Origin: JAUVZL01 sp965603515
GTDB taxonomy: Bacteria; Hydrothermota; Tepidihabitantia; SM23-42
Length of the DNA stretch: 48,170 nt
Assembly (NCBI GenBank): GCA_965603515.1
Contig: CBFDDH010000019.1
Location: 1-48,170, forward strand
Direction of reading: 5' to 3'
Shown: in pieces, positions 40,700 through 47,915 of the stretch
Numbering within the stretch: position 1 is the stretch's first letter
Layout of the letters: the number at the start of each line of letters is the position of its first letter
Translations under genes and position numbers: made by a program
The notes under the pieces: model-generated
The model's database searches: none
What the model was told of the DNA's origin: nothing
The model's input: only the letters and a program-made list of their open reading frames with translations

Positions 40700-41932
40700 A
40701 TGTCTCTTATTGTAATGAAGTTTGGTGGAACCTCTTTAGCCACGCCTGAATTACTGCGCCGCGCTGCGAGAAAAGTAGCCCGTGCAAGAAAAAAGAACGA
40801 GATTATCGTCGTTGTATCGGCAATGGGCAAAACAACTGATAAACTTTTTTCTATGTCAAAAAAGATAAATGTAAAACCAAAAGCACGCGAAACTGATATG
40901 CTCCTTACTGCCGGAGAAAGGATCTCTGTAGCATTGCTGTCCATGGCTCTCGGTCGACTTAATCTCGAAGCTGCATCCTATACAGGTTCACAAGTCGGCA
41001 TTATTACCGATAACAAACACACTAATGCACGGATCATGAAAATAAAGGGTGACCGGATAAAAAAAGCCCTTGCCGACAAAAAAATACCCGTGGTCTGTGG
41101 ATTTCAGGGAGTAAGTCAAGATAAAGAGATAACAACCCTCGGACGCGGCGGTTCTGACACCACGGCACTTGCTTTGAGCGCAGCGTTGAAGGCTGAAAAA
41201 TGTATGATTTACACCGATGTCGACGGTGTCTTTGCCGAAGACCCCAATGAGTTCCCGGGCGCCAAGAGAATTGAGCGGTTATCCTATAATGAAATGTTGG
41301 AATTGTCGAGCCGCGGGGCTCAGGTTCTTCACCCGCGCGCCTCGTGTATTGCGGCGAAGTACAAAATCCCTATTGAGATACGTAATAGTCTCAACAATAA
41401 ATCCGGCACGTTCATCACTGATCTTGAAGGTATTGAAAAACCAAGACCAAAAGCTATTACCCACAACAAGAATCTCTACCTGATAACCCTGGTACAGGTG
41501 CCAAGGAAATCTCATTATGCCTCACAGATCATGACTGAACTTACAACAGGTGGCGTGCACCTAAAATTCTTCTTCCATGGCGTTTCCTACGCAAAAAAAT
41601 TCGATCTTTCGTTTATCACCCCGCTCAATGAATCTAAACAGGTCAAAACAATCTTCCATAAAACGATCAAGCGAATTGGAGTAGATCATATTGAAGAGGC
41701 TCGGGATATCTGCTCACTCAGTGTAATTGGTCGAGGTATTGGCTCTGACCATAAGATACTGTCCGAAACTTTCAATACATTGACAAAAACAAAAATACAT
41801 GCGGAACTCATCACGACTTCTGAATTATCAATAAATATCTTCCTGAGGAAAAAAGTGTTGAATAAAGCCATAAGGGCATTATTAGATAAATTTCATTTAA
41901 GGAAAACTCCAAAAAAACAACCCTGTATCTAA
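40700..41932 (+). CDS. lysC: Aspartate kinase
   Basis: 410 residues, monofunctional. MKFGGTSLATPELL (6-19), VVVSAMGKTTDKLF, TAGERISVALLSMAL, GRGGSDTTALALSAALKAEK and IYTDVDGVFAEDP are the kinase blocks; the last about 140 residues (from VQVPRKSHYASQIMTELTTG) look like two ACT regulatory domains. It phosphorylates aspartate for the lysine, threonine, methionine and diaminopimelate routes. It is divergent from the barrel-like gene and converges with the 41944 gene 11 bp away. Leaderless-type start, no ribosome-binding site. Confidence 0.95.
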   Translation: MSLIVMKFGGTSLATPELLRRAARKVARARKKNEIIVVVSAMGKTTDKLFSMSKKINVKPKARETDMLLTAGERISVALLSMALGRLNLEAASYTGSQVGIITDNKHTNARIMKIKGDRIKKALADKKIPVVCGFQGVSQDKEITTLGRGGSDTTALALSAALKAEKCMIYTDVDGVFAEDPNEFPGAKRIERLSYNEMLELSSRGAQVLHPRASCIAAKYKIPIEIRNSLNNKSGTFITDLEGIEKPRPKAITHNKNLYLITLVQVPRKSHYASQIMTELTTGGVHLKFFFHGVSYAKKFDLSFITPLNESKQVKTIFHKTIKRIGVDHIEEARDICSLSVIGRGIGSDHKILSETFNTLTKTKIHAELITTSELSINIFLRKKVLNKAIRALLDKFHLRKTPKKQPCI

Positions 41933-41943
41933 TCAGCGAATAT

Positions 41944-42609
41944 TCAGTGTATTCTCAGATTGACCCCAACCCCAAATTGATTCACCGTATACTTAGTGCC
42001 CTCATTATCACCAAAGATCCAATTGCCCTCAGGCATTATTGTGAAATTATTCCCAAAAGATAGACCAATACCATGCCCATACTGAAATATGTGGCGTGGC
42101 TCACGCGTCGAGTGCTCTTGACGATCCCTCGGGTGTATGGAATAAATTATTTTAGGCGCGTAATAAACCCTGATGTTTTTAAAAATCCGCTTGCTGAAAA
42201 TTAATATTGGATAGAAATCAAAAACATAATCGGTAATAAAACCAATTCGTGTGCCCTTCATATAGCCGATACCGATTTTAACTGCTGCATCGATAACTCC
42301 TGCATAGCATTTGTATTTACACGCAATGACACCCGCGGTCGGTGAAGAAAATTTAATTTCAAACTCGGCATTCCTGAATACGCCAAGTTTGGCAAATATG
42401 TCTAATCTTCGAGTGTCGTAGGCAGTTGAATCATTTGTATCGCTGTAAAGTGCAAAGTTATCGATCGCGAACCCCAACGAATACTCCCCCGGTCTATGCA
42501 ATTCAGCAATATCATAGGTACAATACGACTGCGACCACTCAAGAGGAAGATGCTGACAAAATAAAGTACTGCCTGATAATATAATAATAACAGATATTAT
42601 CTTAATCAT
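41944..42609 (-). CDS. Exported protein of unknown function, likely beta-rich
   Basis: 221 residues; no family recognised. Signal peptide MIKIISVIIILSGSTLFCQ (Cys18 is near the end, but the lipobox STLFC is poor). The mature part has alternating hydrophobic strands (EYSLGFAIDNFALYS, AVKIGIGYMKGTRIGFITDY, GHGIGLSFGNNFTIMPEGNW) and ends FGVGVNLRIH, which suggests a small outer-membrane barrel. It starts 6 nt after a -10 box, leaderless-type. It converges with lysC. Confidence 0.6.
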   Translation of the reverse strand: MIKIISVIIILSGSTLFCQHLPLEWSQSYCTYDIAELHRPGEYSLGFAIDNFALYSDTNDSTAYDTRRLDIFAKLGVFRNAEFEIKFSSPTAGVIACKYKCYAGVIDAAVKIGIGYMKGTRIGFITDYVFDFYPILIFSKRIFKNIRVYYAPKIIYSIHPRDRQEHSTREPRHIFQYGHGIGLSFGNNFTIMPEGNWIFGDNEGTKYTVNQFGVGVNLRIH

Positions 42610-42615
42610 TCAGGG

Positions 42616-42643
42616 ATTATACTGTAACTAATATGGAAGTCAA
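42616..42643 (-). promoter_or_regulatory. Promoter of the 41944-42609 gene, leaderless type
   Basis: Minus strand: TTGACT (42638-42643), 16-bp spacer, TATAAT (42616-42621), then 6 nt to ATG at 42609. Confidence 0.75.
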
Positions 42644-42691
42644 CAACCCGCTACTCCTTACACTTTGCTCTTTGCCCTCTGCTATTTGCCT

Positions 42692-43999
42692 TTAATGCGC
42701 CCCTTCTTTTTTGACTACCGTGAGCACGGTTTTTAAGAAAATCTTGAGGTCAAGCCTCAATGACATATTATTTATGTACCGCAGGTCATATTCAAGTTTA
42801 CGCTTAACGTGTTCGACCGACACATCATAGGCATGTTGGACTTGTGCCAAACCAGTAATACCTGGATGAACTGTCAATCTCAAAGTGTATAACGGAATAA
42901 CCTCTCTTAGCTGTTCAACAAACGCCGGTCTTTCAGGACGGGGACCAACAAAGCTCATATCTCCCCTGAGAACATTAAGCAATTGAGGCAATTCATCTAT
43001 TCTCAAAGGTCTTAATATCCGCCCCAGTCTGGTGATTCTTTGGTCATTCTTCTCGGCCCATACCGGTCCAGTGTGTTTCTCGGCATCGCTGATCATGGAA
43101 CGAAACTTGTACAGAATAAAATCCTTACCACGAAACCCCGACCTTTTTTGTTCATAAAAAATAGGACCTTTGGAATCGATTCTTATAAGCAAGGCAACCA
43201 ACGTCAAAAACGGTGCTAAAATAAGCAACGCACTTAATGAAAGAACGATATCCACCACCCTTTTCAAAAACTGATCCCAACTTGACAGAGGATGGAAGAT
43301 AATCTTCAAGAATGGTGAATCAGGTATTTTTTGTACAAGGAAATAGTGATAGATTACTGGATAGAGTTTCGGTGAAATGAATATTTCGTATTTTGTATTG
43401 GCAAGTCTGGATATCACGCTCAAAATATTCTTCTTGTCGCTGCCATTGCTTTCAATGATTATACCTTCAACATTATCGTAATTCAAAACAGCTTCCTGAA
43501 TAGTCGTATTTACGTTGTCGAGTTTTATTTTCTTAACCACATCAAAGTGATTATAGTTGCCGAGGGCATCTCCATTCTGGAAGATCAGAACTTTTTCAGG
43601 AAGCGCCTTTACATATTCTCCAATCAAACCACGCCAGAAAAACCGCCAAATCAGAATTGAGGGAAGCATTACCAAATAAGACGGTATGAATCCGTGCGCC
43701 TTCATGAAATCGATGTTGATCAAATATGCCAAACCAAAGATTATTAATACTCCTGCACAGATAACCTTAAATAGCTTGAAGAGTTCATTCATTATCTGAA
43801 TTTCGTGACGGGATTCGTACAGATCAAAGGTTTGGAATAGAAAAAGCCAGAAGATCACTACGATCAAACTGCCCAGCAGCGAGTGCCAGCTGGTCAATGA
43901 GGCATTGATCGCCGACGCCTTCCAGCTGATGAAATAAATCGCGGATAGAACTACGGCATCACCAAAAAGTGTGAAGATTATTTCATTTCGACGGGACAT
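42692..43999 (-). CDS. Polyprenyl glycosylphosphotransferase (WcaJ/exopolysaccharide initiator)
   Basis: 435 residues. Four or five N-terminal membrane helices (to about 125), a soluble linker, then a fifth helix and the bacterial sugar transferase domain: KRVVDIVLSLSALLILAPFL, GPIFYEQKRSGFRGKDFILY followed by KFRSM, LRPLRIDELPQLLNVLRGDM and VGPRPERPAFV. It links the first sugar phosphate to undecaprenyl phosphate to start capsule or O-antigen synthesis. The start is unclear: ATG at 43999 (or the TTG before it) lies 25 nt from the only strong AGGAGG site (44025-44030), with a stop codon between them in this frame. Confidence 0.9.
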   Translation of the reverse strand: MSRRNEIIFTLFGDAVVLSAIYFISWKASAINASLTSWHSLLGSLIVVIFWLFLFQTFDLYESRHEIQIMNELFKLFKVICAGVLIIFGLAYLINIDFMKAHGFIPSYLVMLPSILIWRFFWRGLIGEYVKALPEKVLIFQNGDALGNYNHFDVVKKIKLDNVNTTIQEAVLNYDNVEGIIIESNGSDKKNILSVISRLANTKYEIFISPKLYPVIYHYFLVQKIPDSPFLKIIFHPLSSWDQFLKRVVDIVLSLSALLILAPFLTLVALLIRIDSKGPIFYEQKRSGFRGKDFILYKFRSMISDAEKHTGPVWAEKNDQRITRLGRILRPLRIDELPQLLNVLRGDMSFVGPRPERPAFVEQLREVIPLYTLRLTVHPGITGLAQVQHAYDVSVEHVKRKLEYDLRYINNMSLRLDLKIFLKTVLTVVKKEGAH

Positions 44000-44042
44000 C
44001 AAACATCGTAAGTGTCGCTAAAAACCTCCTCAAGAATCCATC

Positions 44043-44070
44043 ATTATATGCTGTATTGGAAATCTGTCAA
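44043..44070 (-). promoter_or_regulatory. Promoter of the polyprenyl glycosylphosphotransferase gene
   Basis: Minus strand: TTGACA (44065-44070), 16-bp spacer, TATAAT (44043-44048). A leader of about 35-40 nt follows, containing AGGAGG at 44025-44030. Confidence 0.78.
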
Positions 44071-44083
44071 GGGTGAACATTGC

Positions 44084-44428
44084 TAACTCCTCTCCACTTT
44101 TTGTAAAGCATTGTCAATACTGCTCTTTTACGACATCAGGGTTCTTGTCATTGCTCGCCCCGTTAAATAACAGTTTCCACAGAATGATTAATCCCTCTCT
44201 TGTAGTTTCTATTTAACGGGGCGAGCGAGTCCCGTCAATGGGCGGGATGAGCGTGGCAATCTTAATATACTTCGAATGAACAACATCATGTTTTCTCAAC
44301 GCTTTACTCTACTTAGGAGATTGCGCAGCTTGTTCCGAACGTAGTGAGGAATCTCGTTCCTTCCGTCACTCAAAAGGCGGACAGGCGCAATGACAAATCA
44401 GTATTTTAAAAAAGTGGAGAAGACTCAG
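44084..44428. mobile_element. 345-bp MITE-like element with 11-bp target duplication
   Basis: Flanked by identical direct repeats GTGAACATTGC at 44073-44083 and 44429-44439. The ends are imperfect terminal inverted repeats: left TAACTCCTCTCCACTTTTTG and, read on the minus strand, right TGAGTCTTCTCCACTTTTTT; 19 of the first 24 positions agree. There is no coding capacity. A nested palindrome lies at 44153-44226. It fills most of the gene-free gap 44003-44539. A truncated relative lies at 17111-17223. Confidence 0.78.
44153..44226. repeat. Palindromic element nested in the MITE-like element
   Basis: Perfect 17-bp inverted arms GCTCGCCCCGTTAAATA (44153-44169) and its complement (44210-44226) around a 40-bp centre. 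Compared with the copy at 17111-17223, which reads GCTCGCAATGAC uninterrupted, this block splits the same site, so it is a later insertion. The CCCCGTTA arm start is shared with 9973-10079. Confidence 0.75.
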
Positions 44429-44506
44429 TGAACATTGCCCAACTTTGGGAAGTGGAAGATCATGAAGATGGGAAGATAGGAAGTTATGAGGATATGAAGT
44501 TGGGAA

Positions 44507-44534
44507 TTGACTTTTACATATTATCTTCTATAAT
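44507..44534 (+). promoter_or_regulatory. Promoter of the S4-domain/pdxA operon, leaderless type
   Basis: TTGACT (44507-44512), 16-bp spacer, TATAAT (44529-44534), then 5 nt to ATG at 44540. The 70 bases before it are purine-rich (GAAGAT/GGAAG words). Confidence 0.78.
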
Positions 44535-44539
44535 TAATT

Positions 44540-44788
44540 ATGCGTATTGATCTTCTTTTCAAGAATATGTTGATCTTCAAAAAAAGAAACGAGGCAAAAG
44601 AGATGTGTCTCAGTCATTTAATAAAAGTCAATGGTCAATACACAAAACCTTCAAGGAAAATCCAGGAAGGTGATATTATTGAGATTGAAACGCCTCAAGG
44701 TATCCGTAAAATAAGAATACTCCAGATACCAAAAGGCAATATACACAAACAAAACAAAGAAATGTACTATGAAGAAATCCAGGGATGA
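44540..44788 (+). CDS. Small S4-domain RNA-binding protein
   Basis: 82 residues. MRIDLLFKNMLIFKKRNEAK and CLSHLIKVNGQYTKPSRKIQ followed by EGDIIEIETPQGIRKIRIL match the S4 fold of the HslR/RqcP group (usual pattern RLDxxL, R-A, VxVNG, K-S-V-GD-I). Such proteins bind ribosomes or tRNA on the large subunit, in heat-shock or ribosome quality-control roles. The first gene of an operon with pdxA (ATGA overlap). Leaderless-type start. RqcP versus HslR cannot be separated here. Confidence 0.82.
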   Translation: MRIDLLFKNMLIFKKRNEAKEMCLSHLIKVNGQYTKPSRKIQEGDIIEIETPQGIRKIRILQIPKGNIHKQNKEMYYEEIQG

Positions 44789-45735
44789 AAATAGCCATTA
44801 CACTCGGTGATCCAGCAGGCATTGGTCCAGAAATAATTCTTAAAAGCATACCTCAATCGCCGTATCGAAAAGATATCCAGATATTCGGAAATAAACAAAT
44901 ACTTAAGAAAACTGCCCTGGACATAGGGGGGTTAAACAAATACAGGCCTATCAGTAATATGATCTGTGATTGTACAAACCCTGTGCAATTCAAATATGGA
45001 AACCCAACCATCGAAACTGGACGAGTCGCAATGCAATCACTAAACCGTGCACTAGACAGCAACCCTGATATACTCATAACCCCACCAATTGTAAAAGATG
45101 TGATCCGACAGTTTATCCCCAACTTTACCGGTCACACTGAATACCTCGCCGATTTTTTCAAAACCAAGGAATTCGCCATGATCGGTGTGTGGCGCAGCAA
45201 AAGGATCATGCTTATGACGACCCACCTGCCATTGCGTCATGTCTTCAAAAAAATCACGCCCAAAGCAGTTTTGGACAAAATCATCCTCCTTGAACGCGGA
45301 CTGAATCAATATTTTGGTGTTCTACACCCCCATATCGGAGTCAGTTCACTCAACCCCCACGCGCACGAATTCAGTCTCGGTGAAGATGAAAAGATAGAAC
45401 AAGCGGTGAAAGCAGCGCAGAAAATGGATATTAATTGCCATGGCCCGTACCCGGCTGATTCCCTTTTTAATCGAAAATTTGATGGGTTTCTAAGCATATT
45501 TCATGATCAGGCAATGATTTATTTGAAATCAAAGAAAGACGGATTGAATTTCACTCTCGGTTTACCTATAATACGCCTGTCACCATTATATGGCGCAGCA
45601 TTGGATATCGCTGGAGAAAATTGCGCCCAAGCATCAGGGCTATTTACGGCGATCAGATGTGGTGTTAGACTCTACAAGAATGTGAGGAGATATGAAAAAA
45701 AACGCAAACATATCAGTAATCAGATATACTTATAG
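44785..45735 (+). CDS. pdxA: 4-hydroxythreonine-4-phosphate dehydrogenase
   Basis: 316 residues. ITLGDPAGIGPEIILKSI (4-21), PPIVKDVI, FTGHTEYLADFF, THLPLRHVFKKI, VSSLNPHAHE and IFHDQAMIYLKSKKDGLNFT contain the conserved glycine loop and metal-binding histidines. It oxidises 4-phosphohydroxythreonine in the DXP-dependent vitamin B6 route; PdxJ at 24064 completes it. Its start overlaps the S4 gene by 4 bp, and its end overlaps the TolB-like gene by 44 bp. Confidence 0.95.
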   Translation: MKIAITLGDPAGIGPEIILKSIPQSPYRKDIQIFGNKQILKKTALDIGGLNKYRPISNMICDCTNPVQFKYGNPTIETGRVAMQSLNRALDSNPDILITPPIVKDVIRQFIPNFTGHTEYLADFFKTKEFAMIGVWRSKRIMLMTTHLPLRHVFKKITPKAVLDKIILLERGLNQYFGVLHPHIGVSSLNPHAHEFSLGEDEKIEQAVKAAQKMDINCHGPYPADSLFNRKFDGFLSIFHDQAMIYLKSKKDGLNFTLGLPIIRLSPLYGAALDIAGENCAQASGLFTAIRCGVRLYKNVRRYEKKRKHISNQIYL

Positions 45736-46891
45736 ATTAGTTCTCGCCTTTACAATTATGTTAGCGGTATTTTGTTCACGAAAAGACGAATTGCAGAAAG
45801 GAATTAAGGCAATTGAAAAAGGCGACTATGCAGCAGCGATCAAATCTTTGCAGTCCGCATTGAAAACCGATTCATTGAACCCTGAAGTACATTTTAGCCT
45901 GAGCCTTAGCTACGCACACCTCGACTCAGTCCAAGGATCCTTTGTGCATTATCTGAAGCTAGTTGAACTCGATACGACCTCAAAATTCAAGAACGATGTA
46001 CCATTACGAGAAATGCTGGCAACCTTTCTAAAAATAGATCCGTATACATGGAAAGCAATCCCGATGAAGAGGATGAACCAGTTCAAAGGTGCACTTAGCC
46101 CAGATGGTAAAACAATCGCCGTCGCCGCCGCAAAGAGTGACATTGCAAATATCTATTTGACCAAACTTAATGGTAAAGTCATTAAAAAAATAACCTTAAG
46201 TGGCATGAATACTGATCCTTATTTCTCACCCGCTGGTGATCAAATTATTTTTGTTTCCGATGCTGATGGCGATGATGAGTTGTATACCTATGATATGAAG
46301 ACCAAAAAGGTAAAACAAATAACCGAGAATTCAGCACAAGATTTTTCTCCTGCTTATTCTCCAGATGGTAAAGAAGTTGTATTCGTATCAAACATGGACG
46401 ATCCTAACAAGTGGGAAATCTATAAAGTGAATATCGAAAACAAGAAAATAAAGCGGCTGACAAAAAATAATTACTGGGATGGTTTTCCCAAGTTTTCATC
46501 AGATGGTAAATCCATCGTTTTTTCTTCGAAACGAGAGAATAGTGAGAATATATACACAATGAAGAAAAACGGTGGTGGCGAAAAAATGATTTATGAAAGT
46601 GATGCTGATGACAATGATCCAGTATTAATGGACCAAACCATGTTTTTCAAATCAAACCGGGATGGCAAATGGGAAATATACCGATTCGATCTAAAAAACA
46701 AGAGACTATTCCGGCTCACCTATAATTCCACACCAGATTGGAACCCAAGGCTTTCTAATGACGGTACAAAAATTGTCATAGTGAGGAAGATAAAGAAAAG
46801 ATGGCGCCTATATTATACCGACTTTAATAATCCTATTACAGCCGATATTCTCGTCGCCAAGATAGAAAAGAAAATCGCCCCAAAGAATTAG
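45692..46891 (+). CDS. Lipoprotein with TPR and TolB-like beta-propeller
   Basis: 399 residues. A signal segment (LVLAFTIMLAVFC, Cys28) suggests a lipoprotein, though the lipobox AVFC is not ideal. Residues about 32-95 form a TPR pair (LQKGIKAIEKGDYAAAIKSL, PEVHFSLSLSYAHLDSVQGS). Residues about 130-385 carry WD40-like PD40 repeats of TolB type: GALSPDGKTIAVAA, PYFSPAGDQIIFVSDADGDD, PAYSPDGKEVVFVSNMDDPN, PKFSSDGKSIVFSSKRENSE and PRLSNDGTKIVIV. Probably periplasmic, possibly tied to envelope upkeep. GAGGAG-type purines precede the ATG within pdxA. Its last codons are repeated at 47219-47251. Confidence 0.8.
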   Translation: MKKNANISVIRYTYRLVLAFTIMLAVFCSRKDELQKGIKAIEKGDYAAAIKSLQSALKTDSLNPEVHFSLSLSYAHLDSVQGSFVHYLKLVELDTTSKFKNDVPLREMLATFLKIDPYTWKAIPMKRMNQFKGALSPDGKTIAVAAAKSDIANIYLTKLNGKVIKKITLSGMNTDPYFSPAGDQIIFVSDADGDDELYTYDMKTKKVKQITENSAQDFSPAYSPDGKEVVFVSNMDDPNKWEIYKVNIENKKIKRLTKNNYWDGFPKFSSDGKSIVFSSKRENSENIYTMKKNGGGEKMIYESDADDNDPVLMDQTMFFKSNRDGKWEIYRFDLKNKRLFRLTYNSTPDWNPRLSNDGTKIVIVRKIKKRWRLYYTDFNNPITADILVAKIEKKIAPKN

Positions 46892-47312
46892 TGAGGAGAA
46901 CATAAAATAGTTCTCATATCATCCACGAAATGTACGTTCTCCCGCACACAGCACACGGGATGCTCATTGCTGCAATCACACTAAAACTGTGAGCAGCATT
47001 GGCATCGACAAAGCTCGCCTGTCTCGAACAAGGTAAGAGGAACAGTAACTCTTTACTCTTCGAGTAAGTCCCACAGAAGGGGGGCGCATCGAGAAGTTCC
47101 TTTATGATGTAGTCGCCTCTGCCTGAGACAGACAAGTGATTTATCCGGCTTTGTCCAATAAACCTGTCCTGAACGCAGTTGAAGGATTGGACAACTACAA
47201 TTATTAATGCCCGATTCTAAGATAGAAAAGAAGATCGCTGCCAAGAAGTGATTTGTTGCTGCCTCAGATATCATGAGACTTAAATCCATAAAGGGTGTAT
47301 GCAAATTACCTC
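46892..47312. other. Gene-free gap with degenerate fragments
   Basis: No supported gene. The stretch 47203-47251 is a degenerate copy of the 3' end of the TolB-like gene (ATTA, GC, GAT, TTCT then AAGATAGAAAAGAA-ATCGC), exactly 360 bp after it. TGTCCTGAACGCAGTTGAAG at 47165-47184 resembles a common intergenic repeat word, and GTGAGCAGC / small inverted bits occur near 46975-47000. Best read as remains of a duplication plus insertions. Confidence 0.5.
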
Positions 47313-47340
47313 TTGACAAACTTTTAATTATATATATAAT
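47313..47340 (+). promoter_or_regulatory. Promoter of the small barrel protein gene
   Basis: TTGACA (47313-47318), 16-bp spacer, TATAAT (47335-47340). A short leader with AAGGAGG (47353-47359) follows before ATG at 47364. Confidence 0.82.
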
Positions 47341-47363
47341 TGCAAAATGGAAAAGGAGGTAAG

Positions 47364-47864
47364 ATGAAAAAGCTTTTTGCTATAGCAATAGCTGCTTCAA
47401 TGTTAAGTGGTTTGTATGGTCTTTCGCTTGGACTCGGCGCTTCGTATGAGAGTGTCGAAGATTCCACTCGTTATCTTTGCATCAAAGGGGATGCACGTAT
47501 TGCGATTCTTCCAGTCCTTGATGTACGGGGTGAATTATTGCTTGTCCCTCTCGGGGAAAACGCTAAGGCAATAAATTTCGGTACGTTTGCTGGATCTGAC
47601 CTACTCATCAAATTTCCGATGCCAGCTGCATTTCAACCTTATTTGATTCTGGGCGTATGGTTCAATATGAGTCTTGAGGATGACGACTCTATGTACCTCG
47701 GCCTGAAAGCTGGCCTTGGTGCTGAATACGGTTTTGGCGGCTTTAATGCCTACCTTGAAGGCGGTCTTAACAGATTCACCTATACAAAAGTAGGCGACCT
47801 TGACTCAGAAACCGCGAATCCTATTTACGTCCAAGTCGGTTTAACATTCCCGATAGAACTGTAA
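47364..47864 (+). CDS. Small outer-membrane beta-barrel-like protein
   Basis: 166 residues. Signal peptide MKKLFAIAIAASMLSGLYG. The mature protein alternates strands typical of an eight-stranded barrel (LSLGLGASYESVEDSTRYLC, PYLILGVWFNMSLEDDDSMY, LGLKAGLGAEYGFGGFNAYL, GGLNRFTYTKVGD) and ends VQVGLTFPIEL. No specific family is named. AAGGAGG precedes the ATG at 47364; the frame's earlier TTG at 47340 is in the promoter. A strong promoter, strong ribosome-binding site and terminator frame it as a single-gene unit, probably well expressed. Confidence 0.78.
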   Translation: MKKLFAIAIAASMLSGLYGLSLGLGASYESVEDSTRYLCIKGDARIAILPVLDVRGELLLVPLGENAKAINFGTFAGSDLLIKFPMPAAFQPYLILGVWFNMSLEDDDSMYLGLKAGLGAEYGFGGFNAYLEGGLNRFTYTKVGDLDSETANPIYVQVGLTFPIEL

Positions 47865-47887
47865 ATAGACCATAAAGCTACATTTGA

Positions 47888-47915
47888 AAAGGCGGGCTGT
47901 GCCCGCCTTTTTTTT
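47888..47915 (+). terminator. Rho-independent terminator
   Basis: AAAGGCGGGC-TGT-GCCCGCCTTT forms a 10-bp stem with a 3-nt loop and runs into eight T. It lies 24 bp after the small barrel gene. Confidence 0.93.

Noticed and set aside
46914..47319. Open frames on the minus strand in the gap after the TolB-like gene
   Set aside because: Low-complexity, Cys-rich translations of repeat sequence without ribosome-binding sites.
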